Origin: Sporolactobacillus sp. THM19-2
GTDB taxonomy: Bacteria; Bacillota; Bacilli; Bacillales; Sporolactobacillaceae
Reading direction: 5' to 3'
NCBI RefSeq assembly: GCF_004153195.1
Contig: NZ_SEMC01000005.1
Coordinates: 1 to 64,000 of the forward strand
DNA: 64,000 nt
Part shown: in pieces, positions 57,257 to 64,000 of the stretch
Layout of the letters: every line of letters begins with the position of its first letter
How positions within the stretch are numbered: the first letter of the stretch is position 1
Program-made: the position numbers and the translations under genes
Notes under the pieces: generated by a model
Database searches by the model: none
What the model was told of the DNA's origin: nothing
The model's input: only the letters and a program-made list of their open reading frames with translations

Positions 57257-57282
57257 GTGGTGAAAAGTGGGGGGATGTGGTA
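57257..57282 (+). promoter_or_regulatory. MraZ operator: three GTGGNG repeats with 10-bp spacing
   Basis: GTGGTG (57257-57262), GTGGGG (57267-57272) and GTGGTA (57277-57282), separated by AAAA and GGAT. This is the known MraZ binding arrangement upstream of mraZ. A TATAAA at 57286-57291 is the likely -10. Confidence 0.88.
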
Positions 57283-57309
57283 AAGTATAAAACAAGGAGG
57301 CGGCCTGTA

Positions 57310-57741
57310 ATGTTTATGGGTGAGTTCACACACAATATTGACGATAAAGGCCGCCTCATCATTCCCTCGAAATTCAGAGATGAACTTGGTGAAACATTCG
57401 TGATTACCCGCGGGCTCGATCAGTGCCTTTTTGTCTATCCTCAATCAGAGTGGCATCGTATTGAAGATAAATTGAAGGCATTACCGTTTACAAAGAAAGA
57501 TGCCCGGGCGTTTACCCGATTCTTTTTTTCAGGTGCAAGCGAATGTGGACTTGATAAACAGGGAAGAGTGTCAATAAACCTCCCATTAAGAAATTACGCC
57601 GGTCTTGAGAAAGAATGTACGGTTATCGGCGTATCAACGCGTCTTGAAATCTGGGACAGCAAGACCTGGAAGGGCTACTTTGAAAAGTCTCAGGAATCAT
57701 TCAGTGATATTTCGGAGAACCTTCTGGACCTCGATTTATAA
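57310..57741 (+). CDS. mraZ: Transcriptional regulator MraZ
   Basis: AbrB-fold DNA-binding protein, autoregulator of the dcw cluster. The 143 residues begin [21 protein letters not shown], the first SpoVT/AbrB-like repeat, and the second is [19 protein letters not shown]. Start: ATG 57310 after AAGGAGG; the frame is open upstream to 57253, but this covers the operator. rsmH follows at 63 bases. Confidence 0.96.
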   Translation: MFMGEFTHNIDDKGRLIIPSKFRDELGETFVITRGLDQCLFVYPQSEWHRIEDKLKALPFTKKDARAFTRFFFSGASECGLDKQGRVSINLPLRNYAGLEKECTVIGVSTRLEIWDSKTWKGYFEKSQESFSDISENLLDLDL

Positions 57742-57804
57742 AATAATCGCAAAAGGAATTGTCCGCTATACCGATCAACTATCACCCTTCAGGAGTCTGG
57801 TTGC

Positions 57805-58764
57805 ATGTTTGAACACATTACTGTATTAAAAAAAGAAGCCGTTAGAAGTCTGAATGTGAAACCTGCCGGAATTTATGTTGACTGTACTCTTGGAGGTGGC
57901 GGCCACAGTGAAGCCATCGTCAGACAATTGTACAGCGGACATTTGTTTGCTTTTGATCAGGATCAGGAAGCTTTGGATGCTGCCGAGAATAGATTGTCTG
58001 TTTATTCAGAAAAAATAACTTTTATCAAATCCAATTTCCGTAATTTAAAAGAACAGCTCGCCAGATACGACATTTCTCAGGTGGACGGGATTCTCTTTGA
58101 TCTTGGTGTCTCGTCACCACAGTTCGATCATGCTGAAAGAGGATTCAGTTATCAGCATGATGGTCCGCTGGATATGCGTATGGACAGAGATCAGGAACTC
58201 AATGCCGGGATTATTGTTAATGAATGGCCGTATGACAGACTCGTACACATTTTTTATATGTATGGGGAAGAACGCTTCTCAAAACAAATTGCGAGGGCGA
58301 TTGAGAAATCCAGAAAAATTCAGCGAATCCGTTCGACCGGAGAACTGGTGACGCTGATTAAAGAAGCGATACCGGCACCGGCCAGAAGAAAGGGTGGTCA
58401 CCCGGCGAAGCGTGTCTTTCAGGCACTGAGGATCGCCGTTAATGATGAACTGGGGAGTTTTGAAGAAGCACTGAATCAATCGCTGGAACTGCTTCGCCCA
58501 GGTGGACGGATCGCCGTGATCACTTTTCAGTCTCTTGAGGACAGGCTGTGTAAACAATTTTTTAAAAAATACAGTGAACCACCGGATGATCTTCCGCCTG
58601 ATCTTCCTCAGCTGCCGGAAGAATCAAAGCCTCCTCTGCAGAGAATTGGCAAAAAGCCGGTGACTCCGACCGAGGAAGAATTGAAAAATAATCGCAGGTC
58701 AAGGTCGGCAAAACTCAGAGTCGCAGAAAAAATAAGAAGTATTGAAGGAGGATCATTCAGATGA
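57805..58764 (+). CDS. rsmH: 16S rRNA (cytosine(1402)-N(4))-methyltransferase RsmH
   Basis: SAM-dependent methyltransferase (MraW), 319 residues. Motifs: [13 protein letters not shown], the SAM loop [29 protein letters not shown] with DPP-equivalent, [16 protein letters not shown] and [20 protein letters not shown], all typical. Start: ATG 57805 after AGGAG. Overlaps ftsL by four bases. Confidence 0.96.
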   Translation: MFEHITVLKKEAVRSLNVKPAGIYVDCTLGGGGHSEAIVRQLYSGHLFAFDQDQEALDAAENRLSVYSEKITFIKSNFRNLKEQLARYDISQVDGILFDLGVSSPQFDHAERGFSYQHDGPLDMRMDRDQELNAGIIVNEWPYDRLVHIFYMYGEERFSKQIARAIEKSRKIQRIRSTGELVTLIKEAIPAPARRKGGHPAKRVFQALRIAVNDELGSFEEALNQSLELLRPGGRIAVITFQSLEDRLCKQFFKKYSEPPDDLPPDLPQLPEESKPPLQRIGKKPVTPTEEELKNNRRSRSAKLRVAEKIRSIEGGSFR

Positions 58765-59123
58765 GTCAAACGCAGCGCGCATTTCATTCTCGCGGGCAGG
58801 AAGCCCCTGCAACAAGACAAGTACCGGTTCAGAAACCGGTTGTCATTACACGCCGTATCAGCAAAGGAGAAAAGCTGCTTTGGATCATGGCAGGCGCTGT
58901 CCTGTTCCTCCTCGCTGCCTGCATTGTTGCCAATCAGGCAAAGTTATTCCTGGTATCAAAGGATGTGCAGAAGCTGCAGTCACATGCGGATACTCAGGCA
59001 AAGACCGTTCAGCAGCTGAAAACAGAAAAAGACAGTTTAAGCTCTCCAGAAAGGATTGTTCGTTTTGCCGAAGAAAAATTAAATCTTAAACTGGATGTCA
59101 ATAAAATTAAAGTTCTTCCATAA
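58761..59123 (+). CDS. ftsL: Cell division protein FtsL
   Basis: A 120-residue bitopic protein: basic cytosolic N-terminus (1-42), one membrane segment (about 43-65, [19 protein letters not shown]), and an external coiled coil ([23 protein letters not shown], in part) ending [16 protein letters not shown]. It works with DivIB, DivIC and PBP2B at the septum. Start: ATG 58761 overlapping rsmH; GGAGG lies just upstream. Confidence 0.92.
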   Translation: MSQTQRAFHSRGQEAPATRQVPVQKPVVITRRISKGEKLLWIMAGAVLFLLAACIVANQAKLFLVSKDVQKLQSHADTQAKTVQQLKTEKDSLSSPERIVRFAEEKLNLKLDVNKIKVLP

Positions 59124-59139
59124 AGAAGGGGGCCCGGCC

Positions 59140-61368
59140 TTGTTTCAAAGAAAAAGGAGATCCCTCAGTTTCTGGGCAGGCTTAGTCGGCGCATGTTTTA
59201 TGCTGGCTTTTTTTGTGATCATCGGTCGCTTTGTTTATATTGCACAGGGGAAAGAAATTGAAGGGCACAAACTGATGCCTATTGCTAAGAATCAGTGGTC
59301 ACAATATAAAGTGATCGACGAAAAGCGGGGAACGATCTATTCAGCTAACGGCCGTATTCTCGCTGAGGATGTTCCTGCTTACACACTGTTTGCGGTGACA
59401 AGCCCTAATGCCGGGAAAGACCGGCAGGGGAATCTCAGATACGTGAAAGATAAAGAAAAAACAGCCAGATTGCTCGCTCCTGTCCTGGGAATGAAGGAAA
59501 GCGATATGCTGAACCGCCTGAATAAGAACGCTTACCAGGTAGAGTTTGGCTCGAAGGGTCGCATGCTCAGCTATGAGAAGAAAAAACAGATTGACAAACT
59601 TGGGCTTCCGGGGATCGGCTATCTGACTGAGTCCAGAAGATATTATCCGGAACAGGGAAGTGCCGCCTATACCATTGGTTTTACTCAGACAGATTCCAAA
59701 ACAAAAAAGCGGCAGGGCGCTTTCGGTATAGAACAGTCGCTTGATCGTTATCTCTCAGAGAAAGATGGAACGGTTCGCTATTACAAGAGCGTATCAGGCG
59801 TGCCGATACCCGATGAACATCAGAGGATCTCGAAGTCTGTGCCGGGGAACGACGTCCATCTGACGATTAATTCCAGCATACAGACGGTTCTGGAACAGGC
59901 AATGACTCGTGTAAATAAAGAATATACACCTGAAAGCATGGTAGGTGTCGTTGCGGATCCGAAGACCGGTAAAATCCTTGCCATGTCGTCCTTGCCGGGT
60001 TTTAACCCGAATAAACGTGATATAAAGCAATTTAGCAACAGCGCTATTTCTGATCCTTATGAACCCGGTTCGGTGATGAAAACCTTCACGGTCGCTTCAG
60101 CCATTGATGCCGGTGTCTATAATGGTCAGGCGACTTACCCCTCTGGAGATTATAAGACCAAAGGCGGAACCATTCATGACTGGCACCGCGGCGGTTGGGG
60201 AACGATCACATTTAATCAGGGATTTGAACTCTCATCCAATGTAGGTATGTCCGTACTGACTGATAAATATATCGGTCCGGACCGGCTGGGCGCGTATTTT
60301 AAAAAATTTGGTCTGATGAAAAAAACAGGGATTGACCTCCCCGGAGAACGGTCCAGTCTGGTGAACTGGACATGGCCGATTGATAAACTGGAAGCCTCGT
60401 TTGGTCAGGCGTCCGCCTTTACAGCCATACAGATTGTTCAGGCAGCCACAGCCATAGCAAACGATGGAAAAATGATGCGGCCGTATGTGGTAGATAAAGT
60501 GGTTAATCCTGAAACGAAAAAAAAGGTGGTTGATCATCAGCCGGTTGTTGCCGGCCAGCCTATTTCGCCTCAGGCGGCTGAACAGACCCGGTCACTCCTT
60601 CGCCGGGCAGTCAGTGCAAAAGACGTGGTGAAGGGATATAATGCAACAGGAGTTGCTTATGATCTTCCAGGTTATGATGTGATTGGAAAGACCGGCACGG
60701 CTCAGGTTGCCGTGGACGGTCAGTATCTGCCGGGAAAAAATAATTACATCTATTCTTTTCTTGGGATGGCACCTGAAAAGGATCCAAAATTAATCGTATA
60801 CGTCGCTGTGAAGCAGCCTCAACTGAAACCGACCGACCTAGGGGCAGAACCAGTAGAACAGATTGTCCGACCGGTGATGGCCAGCAGTCTGCAGTACATG
60901 CAGGTTCGGAAAGCCAGTTCGAAAAGCGGAGATATGGGGACATCCTCGGAAAAGGTGGACAATTATACCGGTCAGCCCATAACAGAGGCTGAAACTGCGC
61001 TGAAAAACAGCGGACTGAACCCGGTTTCCGCTGGTACAGGAACCGTTTCAAAGCAGGTCCCCGCTGCCGGTGACAAGGCAGTAAAGGGAAGCAGAGTGAT
61101 TCTTCTTGGATCCGGATCAGTGACCGTTCCTGATCTGTCCGGCTGGTCACTGGCAGACAGTATGAAGTTTGCCGAGGCAGCCGGTATGAAACTGAAAGTG
61201 CAGGGGAACGGCTTTGTGACAGGACAGAAACCGAAACCTGGTTCACGTGTAAAGAGCGGATCCGACTTGACCCTTCAACTGTCTCCTCATCAGCCGGGCC
61301 CGGAACAAAAAGAAACAACTGAAGATGCGAAAAGCAGCTCGAATCAGCCGGAAGGGCAGAACGAGTGA
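59140..61368 (+). CDS. pbpB: Penicillin-binding protein 2B (division transpeptidase)
   Basis: Septal class B transpeptidase, partner of FtsW. The 742 residues have a short cytosolic tail, one membrane segment (about 13-36), a dimerisation domain (about 55-230), a transpeptidase domain with SxxK in EPGSVMK (Ser311), SSN in ELSSNVGM and KTG in VIGKTGTA, then two PASTA domains (about 610-725). The C-terminus is low complexity. Start: TTG 59140, 8 bases after AAGGGGG; an ATG at 59095 lies inside ftsL. spoVD follows. Confidence 0.94.
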   Translation: MFQRKRRSLSFWAGLVGACFMLAFFVIIGRFVYIAQGKEIEGHKLMPIAKNQWSQYKVIDEKRGTIYSANGRILAEDVPAYTLFAVTSPNAGKDRQGNLRYVKDKEKTARLLAPVLGMKESDMLNRLNKNAYQVEFGSKGRMLSYEKKKQIDKLGLPGIGYLTESRRYYPEQGSAAYTIGFTQTDSKTKKRQGAFGIEQSLDRYLSEKDGTVRYYKSVSGVPIPDEHQRISKSVPGNDVHLTINSSIQTVLEQAMTRVNKEYTPESMVGVVADPKTGKILAMSSLPGFNPNKRDIKQFSNSAISDPYEPGSVMKTFTVASAIDAGVYNGQATYPSGDYKTKGGTIHDWHRGGWGTITFNQGFELSSNVGMSVLTDKYIGPDRLGAYFKKFGLMKKTGIDLPGERSSLVNWTWPIDKLEASFGQASAFTAIQIVQAATAIANDGKMMRPYVVDKVVNPETKKKVVDHQPVVAGQPISPQAAEQTRSLLRRAVSAKDVVKGYNATGVAYDLPGYDVIGKTGTAQVAVDGQYLPGKNNYIYSFLGMAPEKDPKLIVYVAVKQPQLKPTDLGAEPVEQIVRPVMASSLQYMQVRKASSKSGDMGTSSEKVDNYTGQPITEAETALKNSGLNPVSAGTGTVSKQVPAAGDKAVKGSRVILLGSGSVTVPDLSGWSLADSMKFAEAAGMKLKVQGNGFVTGQKPKPGSRVKSGSDLTLQLSPHQPGPEQKETTEDAKSSSNQPEGQNE

Positions 61369-61439
61369 ATGCGCAGCCTGTTCTATTTCTCTGAATCTGG
61401 TCATATGGCTAGGACAAGGGGGAGATAGGAGGGGCTTTT

Positions 61440-63386
61440 TTGCGTATACCAAAACATCTGGTGAAGAAACGGCTGCTGCTGATCCTTGCAGGCGGGCTCT
61501 GTATTTTTGCCATATTTATCGTGAGGCTGATTTATGTTCAGATTTTTAATAATGACTGGCTGACTCAAAAAGCTCTTGAAGAATGGGGGAAAAACATTCC
61601 CTACGAAGCAGAGCGCGGTGACATTCTGGATGCACGCGGGAAAGTGCTGGCAACCAATATAAGCAGCCCTTCTGTGCTGGTTGTGCCAAAGCAGATAAAA
61701 AAGGGGCAGCGTGAAAAGACGGCAGATGCCTTATCCGAAATTCTGGGCATGAGCAGGCGCCGTGCATTGGAAAAAATATCTCAGAATGAACTGATCGTTC
61801 GCCTGACGCCGGAGGGAAGGAAGATTTCCAATGAAAAAGCATCAAAGATCAAGAGCCTGGCGTTACCCGGTGTCTTCATTGCCGAGGATTTTAAACGGGA
61901 TTATCCAAAGGGAAATTATCTCGCCCACGTCCTCGGATTCGCAGGAATTGACAATCAGGGACTGACAGGTCTCGAAGCGTATTATAATGATGGACTTAAA
62001 GGGAAAAATGGAAGTGTCACCTATTTTTCCGATGTCCGGGGCAACCGAATGTCTGATCTGAAAGACAAGTATACACCTCCGGAAAGTGGATCAAGCCTGA
62101 TGCTGACCATTGATTCGCGTGTTCAGTCCATTATCGAGAGAGAGCTGAATAACGCTGTTGCTCTCTATCGACCGGACAGCGCCCTCGCCATTGCCATGAA
62201 TCCGAAGAATGGAAATATTCTCGGGATGTCTTCGAAACCGGATTTTAACCCTGCCAGATACAAAGAGGTACCACCGGAAATTTATAATCACAATCTGCCG
62301 ATCTGGCGCACGTATGAGCCGGGATCGACCTTTAAGGTCATTACGCTCGCTGCCTCGCTTCAGGAGAACGTTGTAGATCTTAAAAAGGATCATTTTTATG
62401 ATTCTGGATCGATTGATGTTGCCGGGACTCATCTGCATTGCTGGAAGAGAGGCGGTCACGGTTCCGAGACCTTTCTTGAGGTCGTTCAGAACTCATGCAA
62501 TCCAGGCTTTGTCGCACTGGGGGAAAGACTGGGTAAAGAACGTTTATTTTCATATATTGAAAAATTCGGTTTTGGCAAGAAAACAGGGATTGATCTCCAG
62601 GGTGAAGCAACGGGCATTCTGTTCAAAAAAGATCGAGTCGGACCACTTGAGACGGCAACAACAGCATTTGGTCAGGGGGTTTCCGTTACCCCCATTCAGC
62701 AAATTACAGCTGTATCTGCGGCAATTAACGGTGGTTATCTGTATGAACCCCGTCTGGCCAAAGCGTGGGTAGATACCGATACAGGGAAGGTCATCAACCG
62801 GATTGAACCCGCTATTAAACGGCAGGTTATTTCATCTGAAACGTCAAAAAAGGTCAGGGAGACGCTGGAAAGTGTTGTTGCCCAGGGGACAGGAAGAAAT
62901 GCCTACGTTGAAGGTTATCGTGTCGGAGGCAAAACCGGAACAGCACAGAAAGTGAATCCGAAGGGCGGCGGATACATGCAGGGAAATTATATCGTTTCGT
63001 TCCTTGGCTTTGCTCCGGCTAATGATCCGGAAATTGTCGTTTATGTCGCAATCGATCACCCGAAGGATACGGTTCAGTTTGGGGGCACAGTGTCTGCACC
63101 CGTCGCCGGCAGGATTATCGGCGACAGCCTGAGCGCACTTGGCGTAAAGAGACAAAAAGGCGGTCTTGAAAAAGAGACCCGCTGGCCGGATCAGCCCATG
63201 ATCAAAGTACCTGATCTTGTTGGACAGAAGAAACAGGATCTTCAAAATGCACTGTTTGACCTGAAAATAAAAACACAGGGGAGTGGTGACAGGGTGACCA
63301 TGCAATCGCCTGAGGCCGGTATCAAGGTTAAACAAGGTTCAACAATCATGATATACTTAGGTGACAAAAAGAAACCGGACGATTAA
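61440..63386 (+). CDS. spoVD: Stage V sporulation protein D (SpoVD transpeptidase)
   Basis: Class B transpeptidase for the spore cortex, partner of SpoVE in B. subtilis. The 648 residues have an N-terminal membrane segment (10-32), the dimerisation domain, SxxK in EPGSTFK (Ser296), SxN in QNSCNPGF, KTG in VGGKTGTAQ, and one C-terminal PASTA domain (about 585-645). Start: TTG 61440 after AGGAGG. Length and single PASTA domain match SpoVD, in contrast to two in PBP2B. A sigma-E promoter would be expected in the 71-base gap; I do not see a clear one. Confidence 0.93.
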   Translation: MRIPKHLVKKRLLLILAGGLCIFAIFIVRLIYVQIFNNDWLTQKALEEWGKNIPYEAERGDILDARGKVLATNISSPSVLVVPKQIKKGQREKTADALSEILGMSRRRALEKISQNELIVRLTPEGRKISNEKASKIKSLALPGVFIAEDFKRDYPKGNYLAHVLGFAGIDNQGLTGLEAYYNDGLKGKNGSVTYFSDVRGNRMSDLKDKYTPPESGSSLMLTIDSRVQSIIERELNNAVALYRPDSALAIAMNPKNGNILGMSSKPDFNPARYKEVPPEIYNHNLPIWRTYEPGSTFKVITLAASLQENVVDLKKDHFYDSGSIDVAGTHLHCWKRGGHGSETFLEVVQNSCNPGFVALGERLGKERLFSYIEKFGFGKKTGIDLQGEATGILFKKDRVGPLETATTAFGQGVSVTPIQQITAVSAAINGGYLYEPRLAKAWVDTDTGKVINRIEPAIKRQVISSETSKKVRETLESVVAQGTGRNAYVEGYRVGGKTGTAQKVNPKGGGYMQGNYIVSFLGFAPANDPEIVVYVAIDHPKDTVQFGGTVSAPVAGRIIGDSLSALGVKRQKGGLEKETRWPDQPMIKVPDLVGQKKQDLQNALFDLKIKTQGSGDRVTMQSPEAGIKVKQGSTIMIYLGDKKKPDD

Positions 63387-63461
63387 AATAAGCAAGGGAC
63401 GGGGAAGCGGCAGGTCTGTCCGCTTTCCGGCATACATAGGTTCGCCGGGTGAAAAAAAGGG

Positions 63462-63491
63462 TTAACACTCAGTACCGTTCTCTTTTATAAT
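63462..63491 (+). promoter_or_regulatory. Promoter of murE
   Basis: TTAACA (63462-63467), 18-base spacer, TATAAT (63486-63491), 25 bases before the start codon. Confidence 0.65.
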
Positions 63492-63515
63492 GAAAAACTA
63501 AGGACGTGTTTTTTT

Positions 63516-64000
63516 ATGAAGTTATCCAAATGTCTGGAAATTTTGCCTGACTTCAGGAAGGACAGGGCTGCAGATCCGGAGGTTTCCGATCTGGTCATTG
63601 ATTCACGGCTTGTTACCCAGGGATCACTTTTTTTCTGCATTAAAGGGCATCATGCGGATGGTCATCAATATGCTGCTCAGGCAGAACAGAAGGGTGCTGT
63701 GGCCATCGTTGCTCAGGATAAACTGTCTGTTTCGGTGCCGGTCATTTATGTAAATGATACACATCGTGCACTGGCCATGATATCTGATCACTACTATGCG
63801 CATCCCAGCCACTCGCTGCATCTCATTGGCGTGACGGGAACAAATGGAAAAACAACGATCACCTATCTTGTGCAGGCTATCCAGGAAGCTGCCGGAATCA
63901 GTACAGGTGTTATCGGTACGATGGGCATGCATTACAAAGATCATTTCAGTCCTGTTGACAATACGACCCCTGAAGTCCATCTGATCCAGAAAAATCTGGC
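63516..64000 (+). CDS. murE: UDP-N-acetylmuramoyl-tripeptide synthetase MurE, N-terminal part (cut by window end)
   Basis: Adds meso-DAP (or lysine) to UDP-MurNAc-L-Ala-D-Glu. The visible 161 residues begin MKLSKCLEILPDF, show SDLVIDSRLVTQGSLFFCIKG (start and end of the UDP-binding domain block), and the ATP loop GVTGTNGKTT near residue 112. Start: ATG 63516, about 12 bases after AAGGAC. The DAP-specific DNPR motif would be beyond the edge. Place after spoVD is as in B. subtilis. The DAP use is inferred from dapH/dapL in this window. Confidence 0.93.
   Translation, partial: MKLSKCLEILPDFRKDRAADPEVSDLVIDSRLVTQGSLFFCIKGHHADGHQYAAQAEQKGAVAIVAQDKLSVSVPVIYVNDTHRALAMISDHYYAHPSHSLHLIGVTGTNGKTTITYLVQAIQEAAGISTGVIGTMGMHYKDHFSPVDNTTPEVHLIQKNL

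Noticed and set aside
60611-61318. Minus-strand open frame of 235 codons opposite pbpB
   Set aside because: Composition mirrors the PASTA and transpeptidase codons; no start site.

Overview
The window is chromosomal DNA from a spore-forming, Gram-positive member of the Bacillales. The gene order follows Bacillus subtilis closely over several blocks. Sporulation genes are present (spoVD, gerR/ylbO-like, ylbJ, ylbD, a Spo0E-family phosphatase). Lysine/DAP synthesis uses the N-acetyl branch (dapH, dapL), and lipoteichoic acid is made by an LtaS enzyme. GC content is in the mid-40s by eye and TTG starts are very common. I infer a lineage near Sporolactobacillaceae/Bacillaceae but cannot name a species.

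Layout. 1-125: 3' end of a group II intron (class C type domain V), just upstream of tyrS. 173-8527: tyrS, a YtxH-like protein, a PPP-type phosphatase, fumC, ltaS, a small membrane protein and a CwlO-like NlpC/P60 endopeptidase with a possible WalR box. 8528-8900: an unexplained structured region. 8901-12242: ABC permease, ATPase, sensor kinase and NarL-type regulator in one direction. 12394-13128: an HPr-like small protein, a decayed radical-SAM pseudogene and a long perfect inverted repeat. 13173-15135: a TetR regulator and MFS exporter under one promoter overlapped by a near-certain operator. 15289-16957: a DUF47 protein and PiT phosphate permease. 17059-21107: Spo0E-like protein, ccpC, dapH, dapL, ykuU. 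21318-25966: a heterodimeric ABC exporter and an orphan CydB-like protein. 26126-34204: rnjA-rpoY, ykrA and the pdhABCD operon. 34454-45729: a small coiled protein, suhB, ylaF-like, typA, ylaI, ylaN, ftsW, pycA, ctaA and ctaB. 45918-57149: the ylb region (lipoprotein, acetyltransferase, CAP-domain proteins, ylbC-D-E-F-G, rsmD, coaD, ylbJ, ylbL, ylbM/tmcAL, ylbN, rpmF, ylbO). 57257-64000: the start of the dcw cluster (MraZ boxes, mraZ, rsmH, ftsL, pbpB, spoVD, start of murE).

How the genes work together. pdhABCD makes acetyl-CoA and pycA makes oxaloacetate, with fumC and the CcpC regulator on the TCA side. dapH/dapL feed meso-DAP into peptidoglycan, whose precursor enzyme MurE and synthases (PBP2B, SpoVD, FtsW) are encoded at the far end. 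rnjA/rpoY, typA, rsmD, rsmH, tmcAL and rpmF serve RNA metabolism and translation. ctaA and ctaB would supply heme A, but the cytochrome oxidase genes that usually follow are absent here.

The least explained parts are two candidate structured RNAs: 8598-8765 (no family recognised) and a minus-strand intergenic RNA at about 50508-50672 with C-rich single-stranded motifs and a strong terminator.
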